Of a stretch of DNA of 64,000 nt, positions 35,307 through 43,821 are shown in pieces. Positions within the stretch are counted from its first letter, which is position 1. Every line of letters starts with the position of its first letter. The translations under genes and the position numbers were made by a program. The DNA comes from Haloarcula sp. CBA1129 (GTDB lineage Archaea > Halobacteriota > Halobacteria > Halobacteriales > Haloarculaceae), in contig NZ_RKSM01000001.1 of the NCBI RefSeq assembly GCF_008729015.1, positions 1,116,001-1,180,000 on the forward strand, in the 5' to 3' direction. Under the pieces are notes generated by a model, which made no database searches, was not told where the DNA came from, and saw nothing but the letters and a program-made list of their open reading frames with translations.

Positions 35307-36707
35307 ATGCAAACAAACAATCCGGATGACCAGCCATCGTCGGCCGACTCACCGCCGAGGTACGATCATTCGAACGAACAGCTGCGGCGGAGTCAGGCCG
35401 CACGCGAGTCTAGTGCTCGGACATATCCACGGTCGCTGCCGTTTGCGGTCGAGCGTGCACAGGGTGCCGAGATCGTCGATGCCGACGGAGAGACGTATAT
35501 CGACTGTCTTGCCGGGGCTGGGACACTCGTGCTCGGACACAACCACCCGGAAGTGATTCAGGAAGTCGAGCGGCTGCTGGCCGAAGACAGACCTCTCCAC
35601 ACGCTCGATGTAACAACACCCGAAAAGGAAGCATTCGTCGACACGCTGTTCGAGAGCCTGCCCGACGAGTTCACCGACACCGCCAAGGTACAGTTCTGCT
35701 CGCCCGCAGGCACTGATGCGGTCGAAGCTGCCCTGAAGCTCGTCAAAACCGCGACAGGAAACCGGAGCGTCCTCGGGTTTCAGGGCGGCTATCACGGGAT
35801 GACCAATGGGGCACTCAGTCTGATGGGAGATACGGCGGCCAAGGAGGCGGTGCCGGGACTGATGTCGAACGTCCATCATCTTCCGTACCCCGACCCGTAC
35901 CGACATCCGTTCGGCCTGGATCCGACCGACCACGAACCGGTGAGCCGGTTTCTCGAACGGGTAGTAACCGATCCTGAAAGTGGCGTCACCGACCCTGCCG
36001 GACTGATTCTCGAACTGGTGCAGGGAGAAGGCGGTGTCAACCCGGCCCCCGTCGAGTGGATCCAAGAGGTGCGGCGGATCACCGCCGAACATGATATTCC
36101 GATGATCGTCGACGAGATCCAGACCGGGATGGGCCGGACGGGCGAAACGTGGGCCTTCGAGCATGCAGGCATCGTGCCAGACGTGATCACCTGTTCGAAG
36201 GCGATCGGCGGCGGCCTCCCGCTTTCGGTCGTTATCTACGACGAGTCGCTCGACGAGTGGGAGCCGGGTGCCCACGCTGGCACCTTCCGTGGCCACCAGC
36301 TCGCAATGGCAGCCGGACGAGCAACTATCGACTACGTACTCGAAAACGATCTCGATGAGCATGCCGCAACGGTCGGCGAGCGCCTCCGGAATCAGCTAAC
36401 CGATATTGCTGCGAACGTTGATGCCGTTGGTGACGTTCGAGGACGGGGGTTGATGCTCGGCGTCGAGTTCGTCGATCCGGTGGCTGGCGGCGAACTCCCA
36501 CCGCCTGACGGTGAACTCGCATCTGCAGTCCAGACGGCCTGTTTCGACCGAGGGTTGGTGATCGAGACTGGCGGCCGTGACTCCGCAGTCGCGCGCTTTC
36601 TGCCTCCACTGACTATCTCTCGCACACAGGTCGACGAGATCGCCGACCGGTTCGAAGCAGCCGTCGAGGCGGCTGTCGACGATCACGTCGGAGGGAATCA
36701 TGCGTAA
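35307..36707 (+). CDS. dat: diaminobutyrate-2-oxoglutarate aminotransferase
   Basis: 466 residues, class III PLP aminotransferase. Marks: QFCSPAGTDAVEAALKL (~129-145), FQGGYHGMTNGALSL, MIVDEIQTGMGRTG with Asp269, and the PLP lysine K298 in CSKAIGGGLPLS. Makes L-2,4-diaminobutyrate from aspartate semialdehyde with glutamate. It overlaps ddc by 8 nt, and ddc overlaps the next synthetase by 4 nt, so the three form one operon. Dat-Ddc pairs supply 1,3-diaminopropane in rhizobactin/schizokinen-type pathways. Confidence 0.9.
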   Translation: MQTNNPDDQPSSADSPPRYDHSNEQLRRSQAARESSARTYPRSLPFAVERAQGAEIVDADGETYIDCLAGAGTLVLGHNHPEVIQEVERLLAEDRPLHTLDVTTPEKEAFVDTLFESLPDEFTDTAKVQFCSPAGTDAVEAALKLVKTATGNRSVLGFQGGYHGMTNGALSLMGDTAAKEAVPGLMSNVHHLPYPDPYRHPFGLDPTDHEPVSRFLERVVTDPESGVTDPAGLILELVQGEGGVNPAPVEWIQEVRRITAEHDIPMIVDEIQTGMGRTGETWAFEHAGIVPDVITCSKAIGGGLPLSVVIYDESLDEWEPGAHAGTFRGHQLAMAAGRATIDYVLENDLDEHAATVGERLRNQLTDIAANVDAVGDVRGRGLMLGVEFVDPVAGGELPPPDGELASAVQTACFDRGLVIETGGRDSAVARFLPPLTISRTQVDEIADRFEAAVEAAVDDHVGGNHA

Positions 36708-38325
36708 CCGCGAGGCTGCCGAGCAGGATGCGGGCCCCGCAGGAGAGACTGCTACCGAACCCGATGGGCGCGTGCTTGCCGAGGAGCTGTTCCTCGGGAC
36801 TCCGGAGGGTAACGAAGCCTACGAGGCGGCGATAGAGCACTGTTGTGAGGCGGTTCTCTCGGCAGTTGGTGAGACGGACAGCCCCTATTCGGGCAGTACG
36901 TACGCGGCACTTCGGGACCGACTCGATCAGGAAACGATCCCCGAGTCGGGCCGGGATCTCGAAGCGGTGATCGCCTCTGTCACCGATGATCTGCTCGAAG
37001 AATCGGTCTACCCGAGCAACGAGGCCTGTAGTGCACACCTCCAGTGTCCGCCGATGGTTCCGGGGATGGCTGCCGAGGCATTGCTGTCGGCACTCAACCA
37101 ATCACTGGACTCGTTCGATCAGGCTCCCGCCGCCACGGTACTCGAAGAGCAGCTGATCGCGGACTTCACAACGCTGTTCGACCTCGGGGAGGGTGCCGAT
37201 GGCGTCATCACGTCGGGGGCGACACAGTCGAACCTACAGGCGTTGCTTCTCGCACGCAACTGGTATGCTAGCGAGATGTTCGACCACTCCGTACAGGCGT
37301 CGGGTCTTGCGCCAGAAGCCGACCAACTGCGGATCCTGACCTCTGCGGACGCCCATTTTACTGTTGCACAGGCGGCCGCCCAGCTCGGTCTCGGCGAGGA
37401 TGCCGTCGTCGCGGTGCAGACTGACGACGACCATCGGATGGACCCCACCGCTCTCGCCGACGAACTTGCCCGGCTACAGCAGGCCGACTGCCGACCGTTT
37501 GCACTCGTCGGGACGGCTGGCACGACTGACTTCGGGAGCATCGATCCGCTGGCGGAACTCGCCGACCTTGCCGACGAGCACGACCTCTGGTTCCACGTCG
37601 ATGCAGCACTGGGCGGTGCACTCGCGTTGAGTGAGAGCCATGCCGACAGGCTCGACGGCATCGAACGGGCGGATTCCCTCGCCGTCGACTTCCACAAGCT
37701 GCTGTACCAGCCGATCTCCTGTGGGGCCTTCCTGCTGGCCGAAGGCAGTCGGTTCGAGCTGATGGGACGCAACGCCGCCTATCTCAACCCAACAGACGAC
37801 CAGGTACCCAACCTCGTCTCGAAATCACTCCAGACGACACGTCGATTCGACGCCCTGAAACCCTACGTCGCGTTTCGGACTGTTGGCCGCGACGGAATGG
37901 GAGCACTCGTCGATCGGACGGTCGATCTCGCGGGGCGAGTCGCGGAAGTCATTCACTCGGAACCCGCCTTCGAGCTCGCCTGTCGCCCAACGGTCAACAT
38001 CGTCACCTTCCGGTACACGCCGGAGCGTGACCATCCCACGAAACCCCCCGAGGAGTTCGCCGACAAAATAAACAGCCGGACGCGGGAGCAGCTGTTCGGC
38101 TCCGGAGACGGCGTCGTCGCCCGAACCGAGGTCGAGGGCCGCGTCCACCTGAAGTTCACACTCATGAATCCACGCACCACAGTCGAGGATATACGCGAAC
38201 TGCTAGTCGAATTGAAACGGCATGCTAGTCGGGCCGAGACGGCGATGCTCGATCCGACGGGCGGCTCGGCCGATGATATCGATACCGCTCCTGTTCGGGG
38301 ATTACCCACGGAGGTGGAACAATGA
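36700..38325 (+). CDS. ddc: L-2,4-diaminobutyrate decarboxylase (PLP group II)
   Basis: 541 residues. Group II decarboxylase marks: GVITSGATQSNLQALLLAR (~169-187), TSADAHFTVAQAAAQLGLG, VGTAGTTDFGSIDPL, WFHVDAALGG (His299, Asp301) and the PLP lysine K333 in SLAVDFHKLLYQPISCGAFLL. Converts diaminobutyrate to 1,3-diaminopropane. The Dat-Ddc order and the overlap with both neighbours fix the substrate better than sequence alone. The N-terminal ~25 residues are an acidic extension. Confidence 0.88.
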   Translation: MRNREAAEQDAGPAGETATEPDGRVLAEELFLGTPEGNEAYEAAIEHCCEAVLSAVGETDSPYSGSTYAALRDRLDQETIPESGRDLEAVIASVTDDLLEESVYPSNEACSAHLQCPPMVPGMAAEALLSALNQSLDSFDQAPAATVLEEQLIADFTTLFDLGEGADGVITSGATQSNLQALLLARNWYASEMFDHSVQASGLAPEADQLRILTSADAHFTVAQAAAQLGLGEDAVVAVQTDDDHRMDPTALADELARLQQADCRPFALVGTAGTTDFGSIDPLAELADLADEHDLWFHVDAALGGALALSESHADRLDGIERADSLAVDFHKLLYQPISCGAFLLAEGSRFELMGRNAAYLNPTDDQVPNLVSKSLQTTRRFDALKPYVAFRTVGRDGMGALVDRTVDLAGRVAEVIHSEPAFELACRPTVNIVTFRYTPERDHPTKPPEEFADKINSRTREQLFGSGDGVVARTEVEGRVHLKFTLMNPRTTVEDIRELLVELKRHASRAETAMLDPTGGSADDIDTAPVRGLPTEVEQ

Positions 38326-40136
38326 CTGGCGTAAGTGCAGGCTGCGAGACGGCGGCCGACCGCGCGGAGTCGGCAACGCTACACGCGTTTCTGAACTGCT
38401 ACCTTCAGGAGACCGATGCAGGCGAGATCGTCGACCGGGGGCGCGCGCTCTCGGATCCGGATACCGACGGGAAAGCGGTCCGTGTCCGGTTCCCCCGACA
38501 GCGTATCGCGGTGGTCGTGCCACTACGCTACGAGTCGCCGACCGGTCGACATCTCTTCGAGCTGCCGGCCTACAGTCTGACCACTGACTCGGCTCCCGAA
38601 CCGATCGATACTGGAACGCTCGCGGCACTGGGCCGACGGGAACTCGCGCTCTCGGCTGATGGTGCTAGTCTGACCGAGGGGATCGACCTCCTCAGGCGAC
38701 TGCTCGCCTCACGGAGCGCCATCGAACGGTTCGTTCGCCAGCGCGACGACAGCTGCCGGGCTCCGAACGAGATTCCGTTCCACGAGGCCGAACAGTCACT
38801 CGTCTACGGCCACCACCTCCATCCAACCCCGAAGAGTCGGGAGGGAATCGCCGATCACGATGCCCAGACGTACGCGCCCGAACTGAACGGATCGTTCCAA
38901 CTCCGGTATTTCGCCGCCGATCCCGCCGTCGTCTCCCAGTGGTCGACCGATGACAGAGAGGTCACCGAATGGCTCCAGACAGGGCTTGCCGAGGCAGCGA
39001 CTGATCTCCCACCCCGTGCCGAGGATGCGATCGATGACGGCCGTCTGCTGATTCCGACACATCCGTGGCAGGGGTCCTATCTCGAATCCCAGCCGCATGT
39101 TGAGCAGGCACTTGATACGGGGACAATCACCGATCTCGGCAGCTTCGGGCCGACGTTCTACCCAACCACATCGGTTCGCACACTGTGGTCTCCGGAGGTT
39201 CCGTTCATGGTAAAAACCTCACTCGCTGTCGAAATCACGAACGCCGAGCGCACGAGCAAGGTGCCGGAGTTGAAGCTCGGTGTGGCCGCAGCTGAACTGC
39301 TCGACACTGGGTTCGGCGATCGACTCGACGACCGCTTCCCGCGGTTCTCGATCCTAGAAGATCCAGCAGCACTGACACTCGGTCTCGGAGAGGGTCCGGA
39401 GTCCGGGTTCGAAACAGTGCTCCGTGAGAACCCGTTCCGCGATGAGAAAGCACAAAACGTCTCACCCGTTGTTGCGCTCTGCCAAGACGGTATCACTGGC
39501 CCGTCGCGTCTTGGGCGAATCGTGGAAAATATTGCAGAACAGACCGGCAAATCGACCAACAGCGTCGCCCGAGAGTGGTTCCGTCAGTATCTGGCTGTCA
39601 CACTCAGACCAGTGATTTGGACATACTTCGAACTCGGTATTGGCCTCGAAGCCCACCAACAGAATACACTCGTTCGACTCGACAGCGATGGATGGCCAGT
39701 CGAAGGATTCTACCGTGATAACGAGGGGTTCTACCTCCCCGAGTCACGCCGTGAGGACGTCGAGCAGTGGCTTCCGGATCTCTACGACCGGGTCGATACG
39801 GTCTGCCCGGACGAGACAGCCGACGAATGTATCCGCTACTACACGGTTCTCAACAACGCCTTCGGCGTGATCAATGCGCTTGGAGTCGCCGGACTCGCCG
39901 ACGAGACAGCACTTCTCGAAGATCTACGTGCCGAACTCACCGACCTCGCAGCGAACGAACCATCCGAATCAACGTTCGCCACAGCATTGCTCGAAGAGCC
40001 GTGTATCCCCTGTAAGGGTAACCTCCGCACGCGATTCGAGGGTCGTGACGAACTGGCGGCACCACTCGAAGAAGAGTCCGTCTACATCGGTGTCGAAAAC
40101 CCATTAGTTACGCAACTGTCGACCACTCACAACTGA
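38322..40136 (+). CDS. IucA/IucC-family siderophore synthetase (third paralogue)
   Basis: 604 residues, starting in the ATGA overlap with ddc. Marks: LVYGHHLHPTPKSREGI, LIPTHPWQGSYLE, FMVKTSLAVEITNAERTSKVPELKLG, LEAHQQNTLVRLD and a C-terminal tail with LEEPCIPCKGNLRTRF (FhuF-like). It probably performs the first citrate-amine condensation with the diaminopropane made by the two upstream enzymes. It is intact. Confidence 0.9.
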   Translation: MTGVSAGCETAADRAESATLHAFLNCYLQETDAGEIVDRGRALSDPDTDGKAVRVRFPRQRIAVVVPLRYESPTGRHLFELPAYSLTTDSAPEPIDTGTLAALGRRELALSADGASLTEGIDLLRRLLASRSAIERFVRQRDDSCRAPNEIPFHEAEQSLVYGHHLHPTPKSREGIADHDAQTYAPELNGSFQLRYFAADPAVVSQWSTDDREVTEWLQTGLAEAATDLPPRAEDAIDDGRLLIPTHPWQGSYLESQPHVEQALDTGTITDLGSFGPTFYPTTSVRTLWSPEVPFMVKTSLAVEITNAERTSKVPELKLGVAAAELLDTGFGDRLDDRFPRFSILEDPAALTLGLGEGPESGFETVLRENPFRDEKAQNVSPVVALCQDGITGPSRLGRIVENIAEQTGKSTNSVAREWFRQYLAVTLRPVIWTYFELGIGLEAHQQNTLVRLDSDGWPVEGFYRDNEGFYLPESRREDVEQWLPDLYDRVDTVCPDETADECIRYYTVLNNAFGVINALGVAGLADETALLEDLRAELTDLAANEPSESTFATALLEEPCIPCKGNLRTRFEGRDELAAPLEEESVYIGVENPLVTQLSTTHN

Positions 40137-40138
40137 TT

Positions 40139-40159
40139 TCCCGGGCGTTCGCTCCGGGA
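40139..40159 (+). terminator. possible hairpin after the dat-ddc operon
   Basis: TCCCGG and CCGGGA pair around a 9-base loop just after the stop at 40136. There is no T-run on the plus strand. The opposite-strand gene ends at 40196, so the hairpin could serve both converging units. Confidence 0.35.
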
Positions 40160-40195
40160 GTTCGGTGAGAGTATTTTCGGCCTCTCTCGTGAGAC

Positions 40196-40870
40196 CTACT
40201 CGCTATCGTGTAGATCTGCGATGCGCTCGTTTGCGCCGGAGATCTCGGCGAGCGACTCGCCATCGTAGAGCCGTTGTATGAGTGCTGCCTCCGATCCGTC
40301 GGTTCCAGTATAGCGCTCGATAGTCCGGTCGACCTGACCTTTGGGAACGAACACGACGCCATCCTCGTTTCCGATTGCGACATCTCCCGGATGAACCACT
40401 GCACCGCCGACCTGAACTGGCACGTTGACATCTCCCCCCAGACTATCGGTGAGACGCTGAACCGTCCGATTGGTCCGTGTACGGGCGAACACCGGGAATC
40501 CGATCTCGGTGATCTCTGCAGTATCGGTTACCGCACCATCGATAACAACACCTCTCGCTCCGTTCGCTACGGCTGCGTGGGTCGTGACCGCTCCCCACGG
40601 AGCATTCGTCTCGTGTCCACCCATCTCGATGACAATGACATCTGTGGATCCTGCCAACTCAATCGCTTTGTGGACCATCGTCCCGTCGACAGGGGGAATT
40701 CGTACAGTCAGCGCTGAGCCAACCATCTGTGCCGACTGGGCAGTTCCCATGAAGCTGATTTCAGGCGACGAATGACCGAAATGGTTGTGATGACCGAGTT
40801 CGTTTGGGTCGACCTCTTCGAGAGCCTCCAACTGGTGATCAGCTAGTCGATCGACATCACCGATTACCAT
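40196..40870 (-). CDS. RraA-like protein (HMG aldolase/oxaloacetate decarboxylase family)
   Basis: 224 residues. Marks: GSALTVRIPPVDGTMVHKAIELAG, VIVIEMGGHETNAPWGAVTTHAAVANGARGVVIDGAVTD (G-x-W-G and D-G-x-x-R/T-D substrate region) and VHPGDVAIGNEDGVVFVP. Enzymatic members cleave 4-hydroxy-4-methyl-2-oxoglutarate or decarboxylate oxaloacetate; others are RNase E inhibitors, a role unlikely here. The usual Arg of GxxRD is replaced (DGAVTD), so activity is uncertain. An iron box 95 bp upstream links it to the siderophore regulon. Confidence 0.82.
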   Translation of the reverse strand: MVIGDVDRLADHQLEALEEVDPNELGHHNHFGHSSPEISFMGTAQSAQMVGSALTVRIPPVDGTMVHKAIELAGSTDVIVIEMGGHETNAPWGAVTTHAAVANGARGVVIDGAVTDTAEITEIGFPVFARTRTNRTVQRLTDSLGGDVNVPVQVGGAVVHPGDVAIGNEDGVVFVPKGQVDRTIERYTGTDGSEAALIQRLYDGESLAEISGANERIADLHDSE

Positions 40871-40965
40871 TTTGCCACCATCCGTAGAATCGACTGGCTG
40901 CCGAATAAACCGTCACGTGTCATACACACGGTATACGATCCCAACTGAGCATAAAACCGTTGAAA

Positions 40966-40981
40966 TTTAGGCAGGCCTAAA
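40966..40981 (-). promoter_or_regulatory. iron box 7
   Basis: TTTAGGCAGGCCTAAA. It lies 95 bp above the RraA-like start, much farther than the 3-23 bp seen for the other boxes, implying a leader on this transcript or a different transcription start. Confidence 0.8.
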
Positions 40982-41049
40982 TAATACCCGTCCCGGATTG
41001 GTATCTCGTGTGAATCGCCTCGGAGTTAGGTGGTTCGAGAATCGTTGAT

Positions 41050-41458
41050 TCATTCCTCAGAGTGGGATGATCCAGCTGGGTGGCTATCGGCCGCAGCAGT
41101 GTCGACGTCGAGCACCGTTGAGGCCAACCGCTCGGTCACCGGTGGACTGACCATTCCCACGAGTGCCATCGCTTCGGCGTGGGGATCGGCAAGCGCCAAC
41201 ACGTCGTCGAAAAACTTGGTGCAGAACGAGATAGCTCTCCTGAAGCGCCGCCCCGCGTTCGCAGCCCTCGGCGGTGAGTGTTACACCCTCGTATAATTCG
41301 TGAATAAGAAACCCCTCCTCATCAAGCCGCTGGAGCATCTCGGTAGTCGCCGACGGCGATCGGTCGAGTTCAGCCGCGACCCGCCCCGTCGGGACGATTT
41401 CGGACTCGGATTCGACGAGCTGGAAGACGACGAGCAGGTAGTTCGCGGCGTCGGTCAT
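41050..41458 (-). pseudogene. DtxR/SirR-type iron-dependent regulator, one frameshift
   Basis: The first frame (MTDAANYLLVVFQLVESESE...RVAAELDRSPSATTEMLQRLDEEGFLIHELYEGVTLTAEGCERG) is the winged-helix DNA-binding half of the DtxR/MntR family. After AALQESYLVLHQ the sense continues one frame away: FFDDVLALADPHAEAMALVG, then VSPPVTERLASTVLDVD, stop at 41050. The shift falls in a run of five A (plus strand 41210-41214); four A would give a 135-residue intact protein. It is beside the iron boxes it could regulate. Sequencing error must be excluded. Confidence 0.75.
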
Positions 41459-41882
41459 CGGGAACCCTCCGGGGGACAGCAGGTCAGCGGACGTGCCCAG
41501 TCGATGGAAAGACGGTCCCGACTCATACGCATCGAATCAGATGGTCACGGACGGTTCGTTGGCAGTCGAGACACAGCTCAGTCAGTTGCGCAACCGTTGA
41601 TAGGGCAGAAAACTCTGTCGACAGCGGCTGGTAGAGGTACTCGACGAGGAGGTCGCTCGCTCGTTTCCGCCTGCGATCGTCGACGACCTGGTCGTCGTCC
41701 CGTTCCTAATCGGCGACGTGTTCGCGCTCGATCGAGCGGCTGGCGAGGTGGCGTGGCGACTTCGCCGAGTATGCAGTGATCGCTGCACTGTTTGCGGGTT
41801 TACTTGGGAAAATCCTACCCCCGGCCTGAAGGACCGAGGGTCGTATGTGTCGAGGGAGTAGGTGGGGTAGTTCATCTGTGAG
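41459..41882. other. gene-free spacer with an ISH9-like scrap
   Basis: 41752-41818 reads on the plus strand GDFAEYAVIAALFAGLLGKIL, matching the GGFAEYAVVSLHCLRVYLGK region of the IS5-type transposase at 6645, but as an isolated diverged piece. The rest shows no supportable gene. Confidence 0.5.
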
Positions 41883-42281
41883 TTACTTCATTCCGTAGCC
41901 CATCTTTCGCAGTTCATCTTCGACTGTCCGAGATTCATTATTAGCAGCCAATACGATTGCCTCGCAAACATCAATCTTGTACACAGATTCCGATGCGAAG
42001 ATATCGTCCATCGTATCAACAATCTCTTCAACTCGGGATTCAGCCTCGTCTCGAAGGAAGAAATTTGCGTGGCTTCGTTCGTCTTGAACGCCATCACGTC
42101 GGTACTTGTACGGCAGTGCCTCAGTGTCTTGATTAGCGGTTTCAACCACCTGTGTCTCGGTTTCGATTTGGTCGGCCTCTTTAGCCTCTTCTTCCCTCTC
42201 GTTCTTCTCAGCGTCGTCATTCTCAGCGTCGTCATCCACGTCGAAATCATCCTCGAACGGGGACCCTGCGCCGGATTTCAT
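41883..42281 (-). CDS. ParA-partner protein (small ParB-like, plasmid partition)
   Basis: 132 residues. The N-terminal half is acidic and low-complexity (DDFDVDDDAENDDAEKNEREEEAKEA). The C-terminal half LPYKYRRDGVQDERSHANFFLRDEAE...FASESVYKIDVCEAIVLAA...ELRKMGYGMK is conserved in the orphan gene at 59505. It overlaps parA by ATGA, the standard order for haloarchaeal plasmid partition. It probably binds the upstream repeat region; that role is inferred from position. Confidence 0.75.
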   Translation of the reverse strand: MKSGAGSPFEDDFDVDDDAENDDAEKNEREEEAKEADQIETETQVVETANQDTEALPYKYRRDGVQDERSHANFFLRDEAESRVEEIVDTMDDIFASESVYKIDVCEAIVLAANNESRTVEDELRKMGYGMK

Positions 42282-43150
42282 GCGTCAAACGCCTCCTCGA
42301 TGTCGGTCGCGAGGTCGTCGTACTTCTCTAGCGTTTCGTGCTCGCGGTCAGGAATCCGGCGGACGCCCTTCTCGCCGTCCTTGAAGGCCTCATCGACCAC
42401 CTCATAGGCAGTCGCCCGAGCGTCCCACATCTCCTGCATGAGCGACTCGCGCTTGCGGAATACCGCCGGCACGTCGTAGTCGATATCTTCCTTGAGCGTC
42501 GCGAGGTGTTGCTTCTGACCGGTTGTATCACCGAAGGCGACAGGCACGATTCCCAGAACCCCGACCTCGATGCTGAGGTTGTCCTCGAGGCCGTCGACCA
42601 ACTGCTCCAAGCCGTCGATACTGAGTGAACCCTTCCCCGACAGTTCGACCGGGATGAGTACCGTCTGTGTGACCATGACCGCGTTGTAGAGGCCCTGGCC
42701 CTCGGATGCCTGCGGGTCGCAGATGATAACATCGTACTGTTCGTGGATGCCGTTGCGGCCCAGCAGCTGGTACAGTTGCTCTTCTTCAACCCACTCAGCA
42801 TCAGGATTCATCTGCTCTTCAGTCTCTTTGGCACGACGCATCGTCGTATCCAGCGATGAGAGCATGTTGTGGGCTGGGATGACATCGAGGTTGTCGACAC
42901 CGGTGTCCTCTCGAATGAGATCCGCAAACGGTCCCTTGCCACGGCCGACCATGTGTCGGACTAGGTTGTCCGCAGCACCGTCATCGCGGTCGTCGTCGAC
43001 TTCGAAGATGTACGAGAGTGAGGCCTCCTGTGGGTCGAGGTCGATGACGAGCGTTTTGAGTCCGTTTCGAGCGTGCGCGTGGGCGAGATTCGCTGCAGTC
43101 GTTGTCTTCCCAACCCCGCCAGCCTCGCTGTAGGTTGTGTACGCCAGCAT
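42278..43150 (-). CDS. parA: ParA-family partition ATPase
   Basis: 290 residues. Deviant Walker A SEAGGVGKTTTAANLAHA (residues ~8-25) with the signature first Lys position shifted, switch LVIDLDPQEASLSY, and Walker B-like YDVIICDPQASEGQGLYNA. This type forms ATP-dependent dimers that move plasmids bound through a centromere-binding partner. The partner gene overlaps downstream and a repeat-rich region lies immediately upstream. Confidence 0.92.
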   Translation of the reverse strand: MLAYTTYSEAGGVGKTTTAANLAHAHARNGLKTLVIDLDPQEASLSYIFEVDDDRDDGAADNLVRHMVGRGKGPFADLIREDTGVDNLDVIPAHNMLSSLDTTMRRAKETEEQMNPDAEWVEEEQLYQLLGRNGIHEQYDVIICDPQASEGQGLYNAVMVTQTVLIPVELSGKGSLSIDGLEQLVDGLEDNLSIEVGVLGIVPVAFGDTTGQKQHLATLKEDIDYDVPAVFRKRESLMQEMWDARATAYEVVDEAFKDGEKGVRRIPDREHETLEKYDDLATDIEEAFDA

Positions 43151-43156
43151 TTGTTA

Positions 43157-43345
43157 TTACTGTGTTTTACTACTACTAATAATTAGCGTGTGTTAGTAAC
43201 GCTTGCTACTAGTGTATGTAATATATGGTAGTAGCTCCCGATAGTAATTCACTGTAGTAACTATAGCTAGTAACAAATAGTAATAATTCTCGTAGGTAAT
43301 GAGAAGTAGTAATTTATGTTAGTATTGTTTGGTAGTAACATCCCG
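43157..43345. repeat. TAGTAA-rich repeat region upstream of parA (candidate centromere)
   Basis: More than ten TAGTAAC/TAGTAAT or reversed TTACTA words in ~190 bp of very A+T-rich DNA (for example 43194-43200, 43242-43248, 43255-43261, 43268-43274, 43276-43282). They begin at the parA start and run upstream. Position and density suit a partition site and/or an autoregulatory operator. Confidence 0.65.
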
Positions 43346-43476
43346 GAAATAGAAGGGTGCGATAACACGTTGATGGCGGGGTGTTAGGCTAAAAGATTCT
43401 TTCAAATGTTATACCGACACTCAGACCAGTCCCATCACTCATTTTGTGTAACCATCCCGACTGAGGGTTTCAAACC

Positions 43477-43764
43477 ATGCACGACCTGTCCGACAGCCAA
43501 AACAAAGCATTGCTCACCGAACTCGCAACCTACCAGAACCGAAGGCTCCTGCTCTGGCAACTCGCAGCTGACGGCCGTTCGTTCTGCGGTGTTCGATTCG
43601 TTTCTCGGGAGCGCGACCTGCAGAACGCGCCCGTCGACGAACAGGTCCACGCGTTCGTCGACGATATGCTCTCGGACGGTGAAATCCGGCCAGAGTACGA
43701 TGCGATGGCTGACTGGGAAGCGCTTGAAGCAAACCACGGCGACACTGCCGACCAGTTCCTCTAG
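43477..43764 (+). CDS. hypothetical 95-residue protein
   Basis: MHDLSDSQNKALLTELATYQ..., helical with SFCGVRFVSRERDLQNAPVDEQVHAFVDDMLSDGEIRPEYDAM. Composition and codon use fit the surrounding plasmid genes. It lies after the partition repeats and before another unknown gene on the same strand, 57 bp away. Family not recognised. Confidence 0.6.
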   Translation: MHDLSDSQNKALLTELATYQNRRLLLWQLAADGRSFCGVRFVSRERDLQNAPVDEQVHAFVDDMLSDGEIRPEYDAMADWEALEANHGDTADQFL

Positions 43765-43821
43765 ATCTGACTCCCTCCCGTAGCGATTTTGTGTGGCCTC
43801 AGTAGCTGGAGGCGTTCCAGT

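Noticed and set aside
43157-43345. CRISPR or tandem microsatellite
   Set aside because: Words are irregularly spaced and in both orientations, next to parA; better explained as a partition site.
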